DNA of 64,000 bases from assembly GCF_905220415.1 (NCBI RefSeq), contig NC_059553.1, positions 10,502,501-10,566,500 of the forward strand. Reading direction: 5' to 3'. This DNA is from Colias croceus. Its lineage: Eukaryota > Arthropoda > Insecta > Lepidoptera > Pieridae. The notes below the pieces were generated by a model, which was not told the DNA's origin, ran no database searches, and was given only the letters and a program-made list of their open reading frames with translations. A program made the translations under genes and the position numbers. Below are positions 12,001 through 21,058 of this stretch, piece after piece (positions within the stretch are counted from its first letter, which is position 1; every line of letters starts with the position of its first letter).

Positions 12001-15000
12001 ACACGCTGGTGTCGCTGGCGCTGGCGCAGTGCTGCGGGCTGGCGGCCAGCGCGGCCGTGGCGCTGTCGCTGCACGCGGTGGGCGCGCGCCTGGCCTTCTA
12101 CTCGCGGCCCTGGCTGCTCGTGCCGCTGTATGCCGTGCCAGGTACGACACACACGCTGGTGTCGCTGGCGCTGGCGCAGTGCTGCGGGCTGGCGGCCAGC
12201 GCGGCCGTGGCGCTGTCGCTGCACGCGGTGGGCGCGCGCCTGGCCTTCTACTCGCGGCCCTGGCTGCTCGTGCCGCTGTATGCCGTGCCAGGTACGACAC
12301 ACACGCTGGTGTCGCTGGCGCTGGCGCAGTGCTGCGGGCTGGCGGCCAGCGCGGCCGTGGCGCTGTCGCTGCACGCGGTGGGCGCGCGCCTGGCCTTCTA
12401 CTCGCGGCCCTGGCTGCTCGTGCCGCTGTATGCCGTGCCAGGTACGACACACACGCTGGTGTCGCTGGCGCTGGCGCAGTGCTGCGGGCTGGCGGCCAGC
12501 GCGGCCGTGGCGCTGTCGCTGCACGCGGTGGGCGCGCGCCTGGCCTTCTACTCGCGGCCCTGGCTGCTCGTGCCGCTGTATGCCGTGCCAGGTACGACAC
12601 ACACGCTGGTGTCGCTGGCGCTGGCGCAGTGCTGCGGGCTGGCGGCCAGCGCGGCCGTGGCGCTGTCGCTGCACGCGGTGGGCGCGCGCCTGGCCTTCTA
12701 CTCGCGGCCCTGGCTGCTCGTGCCGCTGTATGCCGTGCCAGGTACGACACACACGCTGGTGTCGCTGGCGCTGGCGCAGTGCTGCGGGCTGGCGGCCAGC
12801 GCGGCCGTGGCGCTGTCGCTGCACGCGGTGGGCGCGCGCCTGGCCTTCTACTCGCGGCCCTGGCTGCTCGTGCCGCTGTATGCCGTGCCAGGTACGACAC
12901 ACACGCTGGTGTCGCTGGCGCTGGCGCAGTGCTGCGGGCTGGCGGCCAGCGCGGCCGTGGCGCTGTCGCTGCACGCGGTGGGCGCGCGCCTGGCCTTCTA
13001 CTCGCGGCCCTGGCTGCTCGTGCCGCTGTATGCCGTGCCAGGTACGACACACACGCTGGTGTCGCTGGCGCTGGCGCAGTGCTGCGGGCTGGCGGCCAGC
13101 GCGGCCGTGGCGCTGTCGCTGCACGCGGTGGGCGCGCGCCTGGCCTTCTACTCGCGGCCCTGGCTGCTCGTGCCGCTGTATGCCGTGCCAGGTACGACAC
13201 ACACGCTGGTGTCGCTGGCGCTGGCGCAGTGCTGCGGGCTGGCGGCCAGCGCGGCCGTGGCGCTGTCGCTGCACGCGGTGGGCGCGCGCCTGGCCTTCTA
13301 CTCGCGGCCCTGGCTGCTCGTGCCGCTGTATGCCGTGCCAGGTACGACACACACGCTGGTGTCGCTGGCGCTGGCGCAGTGCTGCGGGCTGGCGGCCAGC
13401 GCGGCCGTGGCGCTGTCGCTGCACGCGGTGGGCGCGCGCCTGGCCTTCTACTCGCGGCCCTGGCTGCTCGTGCCGCTGTATGCCGTGCCGGGTACGACAC
13501 ACACGCTGGTGTCGCTGGCGCTGGCGCAGTGCTGCGGGCTGGCGGCCAGCGCGGCCGTGGCGCTGTCGCTGCACGCGGTGGGCGCGCGCCTGGCCTTCTA
13601 CTCGCGGCCCTGGCTGCTCGTGCCGCTGTATGCCGTGCCAGGTACGACACACACGCTGGTGTCGCTGGCGCTGGCGCAGTGCTGCGGGCTGGCGGCCAGC
13701 GCGGCCGTGGCGCTGTCGCTGCACGCGGTGGGCGCGCGCCTGGCCTTCTACTCGCGGCCCTGGCTGCTCGTGCCGCTGTATGCCGTGCCGGGTACGACAC
13801 ACACGCTGGTGTCGCTGGCGCTGGCGCAGTGCTGCGGGCTGGCGGCCAGCGCGGCCGTGGCGCTGTCGCTGCACGCGGTGGGCGCGCGCCTGGCCTTCTA
13901 CTCGCGGCCCTGGCTGCTCGTGCCGCTGTATGCCGTGCCAGGTACGACACACACGCTGGTGTCGCTGGCGCTGGCGCAGTGCTGCGGGCTGGCGGCCAGC
14001 GCGGCCGTGGCGCTGTCGCTGCACGCGGTGGGCGCGCGCCTGGCCTTCTACTCGCGGCCCTGGCTGCTCGTGCCGCTGTATGCCGTGCCAGGTACGACAC
14101 ACACGCTGGTGTCGCTGGCGCTGGCGCAGTGCTGCGGGCTGGCGGCCAGCGCGGCCGTGGCGCTGTCGCTGCACGCGGTGGGCGCGCGCCTGGCCTTCTA
14201 CTCGCGGCCCTGGCTGCTCGTGCCGCTGTATGCCGTGCCAGGTACGACACACACGCTGGTGTCGCTGGCGCTGGCGCAGTGCTGCGGGCTGGCGGCCAGC
14301 GCGGCCGTGGCGCTGTCGCTGCACGCGGTGGGCGCGCGCCTGGCCTTCTACTCGCGGCCCTGGCTGCTCGTGCCGCTGTATGCCGTGCCAGGTACGACAC
14401 ACACGCTGGTGTCGCTGGCGCTGGCGCAGTGCTGCGGGCTGGCGGCCAGCGCGGCCGTGGCGCTGTCGCTGCACGCGGTGGGCGCGCGCCTGGCCTTCTA
14501 CTCGCGGCCCTGGCTGCTCGTGCCGCTGTATGCCGTGCCAGGTACGACACACACGCTGGTGTCGCTGGCGCTGGCGCAGTGCTGCGGGCTGGCGGCCAGC
14601 GCGGCCGTGGCGCTGTCGCTGCACGCGGTGGGCGCGCGCCTGGCCTTCTACTCGCGGCCCTGGCTGCTCGTGCCGCTGTATGCCGTGCCAGGTACGACAC
14701 ACACGCTGGTGTCGCTGGCGCTGGCGCAGTGCTGCGGGCTGGCGGCCAGCGCGGCCGTGGCGCTGTCGCTGCACGCGGTGGGCGCGCGCCTGGCCTTCTA
14801 CTCGCGGCCCTGGCTGCTCGTGCCGCTGTATGCCGTGCCGGGTACGCCACACACCTGTTCTAATATAAATAAAAAACAACGTGATACGAATATTTGATAT
14901 TTTATTTTATACTATTCAAGTGTTTGGTAAAAATAAATGTTTAGGGTTCGAATATCACTTCGTGATATTTCTTTTTTCGATTTTTTTTATTAAAAAAATC

Positions 15001-18000
15001 GAAAAATATATAAAAAAAATATATAATAAATATAACTTATTTAGAACTTGTGCATCATAAGATAACGTGATGTGGTCGTGTGTCGCAGCGGTGTGCGCGT
15101 CGTGGTGGGACGCGCGGCTGACGTGGGGCAAGGCGGCGCGGCGCGGCGGGGCGGCGGCGCTGGCCCGCGGGCAGTGGGCGGCGCGGGCCTGGCGCGGCGC
15201 GCTGGGCGCGGCGGCGGGCGGCGCGCTGGCGGGCGGCGCGGCGCTGGGCCTGCGCAGCGCCTTCGTGCCCGCGCTGTGGGCGCTGGCGGCGGGCGCCGAC
15301 GCGCTGTGGGCGGCGCTGCGCGTGCGGCCGGCGGCGCGCGCGGCGTGCTGGGCCGCGGCCGCCGCGCTGCCCGCCGCGCAGACCGCCTACCTGGCGCTGG
15401 GCTGCGTCAACATGTTCGCGCCCGTCATGGGCCGCGCCGGCACCACGCTCGTGCCGCCCGACGTTAGTGCTCATATAATAATACTCCTGTATAGTACAAT
15501 TGCTTCTATTTTATTTTTGATACTAGCTTACCCCCCGCGGCTTCGCCCGCTTTCTCTAAAACGATTTGAGATTTAAACTATCCTATCTCTCAAGTTGGAT
15601 CGAACTGCACATGGTGTGCGAATTTTATTATAATCGGTTAAGTGGTTTAGGAGTCCATTGAGGACAAACATTGTGACACGAGATTTATATATTTAAGAAA
15701 GATAAATAAATTAAATTTGAATACGTATCATTAATGATGTATAGCTTAATACTACTATACCTCTGTCTTAAACTCAAACATTTATTTATTCAATTAGACT
15801 TCTTTTAGAAGCACTTTCGAATCGTCATTCGGCTTCAAATGGAATACTGTCCACTACCATGTGCGATCGCGCATGCTTGGTCAGCTCCACAGCCATCCTC
15901 ACTGCACACTCCGACTCACTGGAGCATTACACGCAGCATCACCGCACTCAGTTCCGACTCACCGTGAACTAGCGGCTTCCTGTTCCGACTCACTGGAACA
16001 TACCTGGCACTGGCGAGGCAACTCGTACTACGACCTCCGGTCTCGGAGGGGAGTCCTGTAGCGACACCTCGCTCTGAATCGCGCAAGTGAAATGTTTTCA
16101 CTACAGAGCATATTATATACAATTTTCCGACATCATCCATCGGGGCCTTCACGGCCGGCCAGTCAAGTTGACTGGTCGAGGATCCTCCCTTTTTCGATGG
16201 AGGAATTCCACTTTCCTTCCTGCACATCATATTTTTAACATTTACCACCGTTTCGGAAAGCAGTATCTATGGAGAAGAACCGGCAAGAAACTCCATAGTT
16301 GCTCCTTTAAAATCATATCAATATTACAATTCAATTTTACATAATATGTAACTTATATCTAACTACGTAATCTATCATAATATGCCAAAGAACTTAATTT
16401 TGTTATCAATTGATTTACATTTTCAGACTATAAATTATGTGATACCAATTTATGTACAGGTAATTATGGCGCTAATAGTGGGGTCGTTGACTTTGACGGT
16501 CTTCAGTTGGATGTTACCTATCGTCGTTACGGCTAAAAATCCACGAATCCTGGTATGTTGTTATGAGTCCATAAAGATTTTAGTGATTTTGACTTGTTTC
16601 TGTAATTCTTTAGGCGCTCGTTTAACAAAAATAAATTAGTAACAATGTGTTATAATATCTTAAATTAAAGATTCATTCAATATCTAAAATAAGTTCGAGA
16701 CAATTTATTGATATTCATTGTCCAGTCCGCGCTTTAGGGAGTAGGACGTGTTGCGCTGCTCCGTCAGACACAAAATTACTAAAGTACGTTTTTCCCGCGC
16801 GTAGTAGTCGGGAAGCCCACGATACTAGATTAGAATTGGTGGAGTAGACGATAACGAGATAATAAGGTCCTATAATGTTTCCACTTTGAGCGCTTTCAGC
16901 CTTTGCTACTCGACTACACGATGACCGCGTTCAAACGTAAAAATAATAGCTTTCGTCCAACGCAATTTTGTATTAGGATTCTTAAACTTTTTACTCACTA
17001 TACATATCTATGAATCTAATAGTGCAAAAGTAATAAGTTTTAAAAAACATCAAAAGTTTTGCCGTCTTTATTTCTGTGATGTTTACTTTTAAGATTTTAT
17101 GTTTAACGCTTAGTTTTTTTATGTTTTTTTTCTCTTCCCTGTAATTTGAATGGGTTTATTGTCGCGCGTCGTATTATGTCGCGCAGCTGTACGCGGGCTG
17201 GTCGGTGACGCTGTGCGCGTGGCTGGTGGCGGCGGGCGCGCGCGGGTGGCCGTACAGCGCGGCGCGGCCGCAGCGCGTCATGCTGTTCCACACGCGCCGC
17301 TCCGTGCACGCGCCCGTCCCGCCCCCCGCACACGTCACGCACCAGGACTTCTACTGGCTGCCCGAGCTCGACGCCAACACGCCGCACTCGCTCGACGAGT
17401 ACGGTGAGTGGCTGCTGGACACAGTTAATATTTAATGAAAACTTTTGTATTGCAAATATGTTTCGTACAAATAACGCGTCACGCGTTACGGAATAAGTCC
17501 GTTTGGCTTCCTTTCTTTGTTTAAGTGATCACTTACTTCTATCGGACGTCCCTAGACGCATACGTTTTTCGTATTTAAAGCGCACGAAGTTGCGAGCATT
17601 AATTTTATCTGAAAGTCTGTTTTTTCTGCGTGTTCAGTGGCGGGCATGCGCGACGCCGTGGCCACGCCGGCGGCGGAGTGCGCGCGCTGGGTGTACTGCG
17701 GCGCGCCGTACTACCTGCCGGTCGCGTCGCTCGTGGCGCGCGGCCACGCGCTGCCCGCCAGCTCCGCCCCGCCCACGCAGCTCGACCTCTCCGCCAGCCT
17801 GCTGCCCGCCGCCGACCATCCCATGTACCAGAGGAAGGAGTTGAGGCTGGATATTAATGGTGGGTAGCTTATTGATGATTATTAAAATTATTGGATTGTT
17901 AAAATTGAATTCTGTACATTTAAATAGTATCAGATAGATCACTCTTAATTTATAAGGCCGCCTTCTGTGCTGGACTAATTGTAAGTTTTAATTTTAAAAA

Positions 18001-21000
18001 ATTATTTGTATGCCAGCACAATAAAGTGTTAATAAATAAATAAATAGTATTTTCGATCATGAAAGCTTATGAATTTAATTTATATTAAATTCATAAGATT
18101 TATTTAAATAAAAAAAATAATTAATACCAAAGTATCTAAATTATAGTCGAGCCAATTTAATAGGCAACATTTGACGTCTATCAATTTTATCTTCGAAGAG
18201 AGGTAACCTGCTTAAAAACATCGAATTTATTAATTTATGATGATTTTTATTCACAAGTAATCAATGCATTCGATTCTAGATATCTGATTTCGATTTTTAG
18301 AGTAACGTCTCTAGTATTTAAAAAGAAAAAAGGTTTATTGACACAAAATTGTAGCGACGTCAGTTCTTCAATTCAGAAATTGTTTATTATGTTTAGGATG
18401 GTTTATCAGTAAAATGAAATCTTAAAACTACTTGTATCGGTCATTATTATTAAAAATATGTAATCGTTATTGAAAAAAGTTAAGCAAATGTGCAGTTCTA
18501 ACAAAACGAAATATCATGTTATTCTATGTCGTCCACAGAACAGGAAAAACTAATAGAAGTGTGATGTGGGCGTGGCCCACGTGTCACTAGTAAGGTAAGA
18601 TCACCTAACTTACTCTCAGTTGTGCGCAGAAAAATATTCGAGTCGGTTGTCAGCTGTCAAACCTTTTTTCCATATTTATTCATTAATAAGGACGTGTTGT
18701 TTTGTATTAGAGACCAAAAATGTTAGCAGACACAATAATATCAGCAATAGAGGCATTTCATACCATCGGTAAGTCTAATTTTAATTTATTTTAAATATAT
18801 TTTATGTTATAACTTCGCTTGTCGTAATTTGTCAAAAATTTATAAAAAAATAATAAGTCAAAATGAACCTTAATCCATGAGAAATTAGTACTATTATAGA
18901 TTGAACAGCAAACAAGACTTTCTTGAATATTATTGCAATAAACAAACGAATGTCGGATTAGTGATGCATGTGGCGCATATCGACAGTATCGATACTTTAG
19001 AAAAGACAATCACTATAAAATATTAAATTTTATTTCATTTTTCCTTTGCTTTCATTAGTCCTATTTATTTATAGATTTTCCAAAGAGGCTAATTTAAAAG
19101 AGAAATGGATAAATGCAACGTGACGAGTTAACTGGATGCCGAACAGCACGAAGCAGTATAATGCCTCCTCCACACTACTCGCGAAGTTGAACGAGGTTAG
19201 ACGAATAGAATAATGTAGAGAGGCACTTCGGCTTACTTCGTCCAACTTTACCTCGCCTCGGCCGACTTCCGTTTGTTGTCGGTTTTTGCGCCCGAGTCAA
19301 AGGGCACGAAGTTACCTGAAGTTCGTTCTGAATATGAACGTATGCGTTCTTCGCGAAGTTGAACGAGTGTGTAGTGTAGCACCGCGGACTTCAGTCAACT
19401 TCGGCCGAGTACTTCGCCGAAGAACTTCGCGAGTAGTGTGGAGGAGGCATAACAAAGGCCACCGATACATCAAACTCAAACTCAAACTCAAACATTTATT
19501 TATTCAATTAGACTTCTTTTAGAAGCACTTTTGAAACGTCATTACATATTTTAACATTTACCACCGATTCGGAAAGCAGTATCTACGGAGAAGAATCGGC
19601 AAGAAACTCCATAGTTGCTCTTTTTAATCATGTCAGTTTTACAATTTAATTTTACAAAATACATTATATGTGTTATATGTACATCAAACATCAAACCTAT
19701 GGCAGTTCCAAGATTTAAAATAATGCATAATTTCTGTTTGTGTTTTGTAAATATAGATTTATACTATTCTATTCCGTATTTTATTAAAATATAATAATAT
19801 GAAAAGACGTACTTAGTAGTAATAAACATACTCCAAAATGTAACACATCATGCTATACTCTTATAATAGAACGAAAAAAAAAAATGCACAAAAATATATT
19901 TATTTGTGAATTATCGATAATAAGGCTGACATCCCTTAGAGCATAGCATCAGGTTAATGTCAAGTTAATGTCATTAATTTAGAGTGACACAAATTTCAAC
20001 CTTATTTCTATGTGTTGAGGTTCAAAGTTATATCTATCGAAAATTAACGCCCTCTGTTGTGGAGTAGCTGAATGTTTTCGAATTTGGAATTTCTGAGCTA
20101 AGAGAAACAAAACAGCTAATATACCTAGGGATGTTATACTAAAATAAACCGTAACATAGTGCTTTAGGGTACATATTGAAATGCTGAATTTATAACCTAA
20201 GTCGGTTTTTACTCAAATTAAGCTGTCCAATCAAAGGCATAGTTTACTTGTAGTGTACTGTGTAACTATCGGTTTAAATGTGTGGGTTTGGCGACACTGG
20301 TTTTCATACTAATTATGACATTATATCACTTCTATTAGTTTTTCCTGTTCTGTGATGTCGTCGTTACTAGGTTACGTTGTTGAATTTTGTTAAACTGTCA
20401 AATGTTGCCTATTAAAATGGCTCTACTATAAATGTTCATTTTGTAACTACCAGGTACCAACCACATAGTAGTGATCCTGGCGCCGACCGCGGGCGGCGAG
20501 ATCACGTCGTGCCGAGCGCGGGGCGCGGGGCGGGGCGGCGCGGCGGGCGTGCGGCCCCAGCCCGGCCCGCGCTGGCGCCGCGCACCGCACACGCTGCGCA
20601 CGTACTTCGTCACGCTGCACGACGCGCGCCCGCCGCGCCCCTGGCAGCTCTCGTGTGATATACAGGTGGGTTAGCTATAATTGTGCAAATATTGTTTCAT
20701 TAGTGATCGCATAATAGTGATATTACACACGAACTCGAAATAGATACGCCACGAAACAATAATATGATTGAAAATATTATTGTTCTCATAGTAGGCGCCA
20801 TGGCTCTCGCACTTTTCGTTTACATTAAGTAATTTAACTTCATCAAAAATACAACCGTAACATTTAAATTCATCATGTATATCATGGCAGCGGCCGCTCA
20901 CCGCCAACGACTCGCAGTGGGTGCACATGTCGGTGGCGGGGCACAGCATGTTCGGCGAGCGGCAACGCGGGCCGCAGCACGCCGCGCTGCTGGCCGCGCT

Positions 21001-21058
21001 GCCCGCCTGGACCGCGCCCACGGGCTGGGCCGTGCACCTGCACCTGCTCTCCGTCTGA
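93..21058 (+). CDS. ERMP1: ER metallopeptidase 1 (ERMP1/Felix-ina-like, M28 family), 3' part of gene
   Basis: This encodes a membrane-bound zinc M28 aminopeptidase-like protein of the endoplasmic reticulum. Fourteen exons join in frame: 93-240, 2824-2961, 9404-9560, 9902-10004, 10552-10672, 10979-11098, 11213-11395, 11662-11841, 15089-15462, 16460-16552, 17187-17403, 17638-17859, 20454-20665 and 20891-21058. All have AG/GT borders and matching phases, and total 811 codons plus TGA. Peptidase landmarks are NCHFDTVPDSPG joined to ASDDGAG (zinc His and Asp), GAEEN (catalytic and zinc Glu), INIEACGAGG, and the late zinc His in YHTRLDT. Conserved ERMP1 strings include FASSLAQE and TDFRIFRDFGN. The C-terminal half (exons 7 to 10) is a run of hydrophobic Ala/Leu/Val segments, as expected for the multi-pass part, followed by a lumenal domain ending HLHLLSV. 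The N-terminal cytosolic segment and first TM lie upstream of the window. Tandem arrays abut exons 2, 4, 8 and 14. Confidence 0.93.
241..1677. other. ERMP1 intron, AT-rich, no gene seen
   Basis: This is AT-rich intron sequence between ERMP1 exons 93-240 and 2824-2961. The ORF that runs past 240 simply reads through the donor GTGAGA and is not coding. Nothing else is recognised before the palindrome at 1678. Confidence 0.7.
1678..2302. repeat. 625-bp near-perfect palindrome (about 290-bp arms)
   Basis: The left arm (1678-1969) is the reverse complement of the right arm (about 2012-2302). By eye there are only a few differences: a CTTAGAG/CAGAG indel and one A/G change. A spacer of about 42 bases separates the arms. 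The outer ends read ATCCCACC and GGTGGGAT. No ORF or clear target duplication was found. It lies in an ERMP1 intron, so the pre-mRNA would contain a long hairpin. Confidence 0.9.
2868..4680 (+). repeat. Tandem array, 12 copies of 152 bp, spanning the end of ERMP1 exon 2 and its splice donor
   Basis: Copies can be counted at the GGTACCGCAC donor, which occurs at 2961, 3113, 3265 and so on to 4633, always 152 apart. Each unit holds the last 94 bases of exon 2 (encoding GAGGRAGPARRRPAALLLN onward to the zinc-His motif), the donor, and 58 bases of CA-rich intron. Copies appear almost identical; two (near 3590 and 4656) carry CAACACAACACT instead of CAACACTACACT. Since 152 is not a multiple of 3, read-through shifts frame. 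After the last copy the CA-rich tail decays into CACAACACAACA repeats to about 4750. Confidence 0.95.
4742..5576. repeat. Dispersed repeat (GTTCCTGAG...TTCGGAACCCT family), interrupted
   Basis: The flanks 4750-4808 and 5537-5576 read as one copy of a repeat also present at about 45167-45260, which has GCGTTCCTGAGAAA, GACAGACGGATAACAAAG, then AAGGGTTC and TTCGGAACCCTA. The copy is split by the element at 4809-5536. Confidence 0.7.
4809..5536. mobile_element. Non-autonomous DNA transposon, 728 bp, hAT-like (8-bp TSD)
   Basis: Inverted ends of about 45 bp begin CTTAGATTA and include GGATTGGTCTCCGCGCGC and TACGACTAGATACCG. They lie at 4809-4855 and 5488-5536. The same 8 bases, GTTATCCT, lie at 4801-4808 and 5537-5544. 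The uninterrupted relative at about 45220 shows one such site (GTGGTCCT), so insertion is supported independently. No transposase ORF; the 85-aa frame inside matches nothing known to me. The 8-bp duplication suggests the hAT superfamily. Confidence 0.8.
5577..6954. other. ERMP1 intron, AT-rich, nothing recognised
   Basis: AT-rich intron sequence with no open frame of note and no repeat matched elsewhere in the window. Confidence 0.6.
6955..7215 (+). repeat. Dispersed lepidopteran repeat (GACTGACTGACATATCTATC type)
   Basis: It contains a run I recognise as common in moth genomes: GATTGACTGACTGACATATC, GCACAGCCCAAACCACTGAA, CGGATCGGGCTG, GACGTAGGCATCCGCTAAGA, CCCCCAAGGGGATAAAA. It is probably the 3' tail of a LINE or a SINE. 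No coding part is seen. Confidence 0.6.
7216..8925. other. ERMP1 intron, AT-rich, no supported feature
   Basis: This is intron sequence. An 82-codon open frame at 8218-8466 has no recognisable domain and no splice context, so it is not called a gene. Confidence 0.55.
8930..9010. promoter_or_regulatory. Short GC-rich block with CRE palindrome in ERMP1 intron
   Basis: A CpG-rich block of about 60 bases (CGTCACGCGACGTCCCGCCCC...CGCACGCGCGTC) in AT-rich intron is followed by GTGACGTCAC, a perfect CRE (CREB/ATF) palindrome, at about 8999-9007. It could be an intronic promoter or enhancer. No exon can be tied to it. Confidence 0.25.
10005..10530 (+). repeat. Degenerate minisatellite rich in CACGTG, immediately after an ERMP1 splice donor
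   Basis: The array starts at the donor GTGAGTGGCGTGCGAGTGTG and consists of variants of GTGTCGAGTGTCACGTGTG about 18-30 bases long, ending just before the acceptor of exon 10552. About 17 copies contain the palindrome CACGTG (E-box). Frames open across it only because stops are rare in the unit; it is intronic. Confidence 0.85.
11692..14845 (+). repeat. Tandem array, 21 copies of 150 bp, spanning the end of ERMP1 exon 8 and its splice donor
   Basis: Donor-bearing GGTACGACAC occurs at 11841, 11991, 12141 and so on to 14841, spaced 150. Each unit contains the last ~135 bases of exon 8, coding a hydrophobic segment (LVSLALAQCC...LLVPLYAVP), then the donor and about 14 intron bases. Because 150 is divisible by 3 and no stop occurs, the frame stays open through all copies. 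Copies look identical except that some end GCCG instead of GCCA before the donor (near 13489, 13789, 14839), and the last donor reads GGTACGCCACAC. The next true exon starts at 15089. The very long ORFs here on both strands are by-products of the array. Confidence 0.95.
14846..15088. other. ERMP1 intron after the 150-bp array
   Basis: AT-rich sequence up to the acceptor GTCGCAG. It contains a small inverted AT hairpin near 14970-15010 (TTCGATTTTTT and AAAAAATCGAA). No gene. Confidence 0.6.
15522..15705 (+). repeat. Dispersed repeat family B (CCCGCGGCTTCGCCCGC), copy 1
   Basis: It begins ACTAGCTTACCCCCCGCGGC and runs through GGATCGAACTGCACATGG and GGTTAAGTGGTTTAGGAGTC to TTGTGACACGAGATTTATAT. 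A nearly identical copy in the same orientation lies at 47262-47445, so the family was active fairly recently. Confidence 0.8.
15765..16345 (+). repeat. Dispersed repeat family A, long copy
   Basis: It contains CAAACATTTATTTATTCAAT, AGACTTCTTTTAGAAGCACTT, a CACTCACTGGAGCATTACACG region, CTCTGAATCGCGCAAGTGAA, GGAATTCCACTTTCCTTCCTGC and TTTACCACCGTTTCGGAAAG, AAGAACCGGCAAGAAACTCC. Shorter copies occur at 19483-19665 and 50470-50720 and reversed copies at 58765-58900 and 59290-59400. It is probably derived from a lepidopteran LINE or SINE. The 110- and 85-codon frames inside are repeat-derived. Confidence 0.7.
16553..17186. other. ERMP1 intron, nothing recognised
   Basis: AT-rich intron with a moderately GC patch near 16730-16830 (CGTGTTGCGCTGCTCCGTCAG). 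No ORF or repeat identified. Confidence 0.55.
19162..19449. mobile_element. PIF/Harbinger-type MITE (288 bp, TAA target duplication)
   Basis: Inverted ends of about 28 bp begin TGCCTCCTCCACACTACTCG (19162) and close with CGAGTAGTGTGGAGGAGGCA (19449), flanked by TAA at 19159-19161 and 19450-19452. Inside are several GAAGTTGAACGA/TTCGTCCAACTT motifs and their complements. No ORF of its own. Third nesting level within 18142-20430. Confidence 0.85.
19483..19665 (+). repeat. Dispersed repeat family A fragment
   Basis: CAAACATTTATTTATTCAAT, AGACTTCTTTTAGAAGCACTT, ACATTTACCACCGATTCGGA and AAGAATCGGCAAGAAACTCC match 15780-16330 and 50480-50650. It lies inside the hAT-like element. Confidence 0.75.

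Larger units (their letters stand above)
18534..20354. mobile_element. hAT-like non-autonomous transposon (1821 bp) nested inside MITE family C
   Basis: A perfect 28-bp inverted end starts CACAGAACAGGAAAAACTAA at 18534 and closes with TTAGTTTTTCCTGTTCTGTG at 20354. The 8-bp target ATGTCGTC is duplicated at 18526-18533 and 20355-20362, whereas the uninterrupted family C copy near 53144-53151 has it once. No transposase frame survives; the 72-codon minus frame at 18791-19009 is not recognisable. The interior holds another MITE (19162-19449) and a family A fragment (19483-19665). Confidence 0.88.
18142..20430. mobile_element. MITE family C copy 1 (TA-flanked), split by a later insertion
   Basis: The inverted ends are TATAGTCGAGCCAATTTAAT at 18142 and the reverse complement of TATTAAAATGGCTCTACTATA ending at 20430, about 34 bp with two mismatches. 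The same element without interruption lies at 52714-53220. Boundaries fall at TA dinucleotides, as for Tc1/mariner-type MITEs. This copy also lacks about 44 bases present in copy 2 near 52800. It is interrupted at 18534-20354. Confidence 0.85.

Noticed and set aside
11580..14897. 1105-codon plus frame and three or more other frames of over 1000 codons
   Set aside because: They arise because a GC-rich 150-bp unit divisible by 3 has no stops in several frames. Only the first 180 bases are an established exon; the other frames have no family resemblance.
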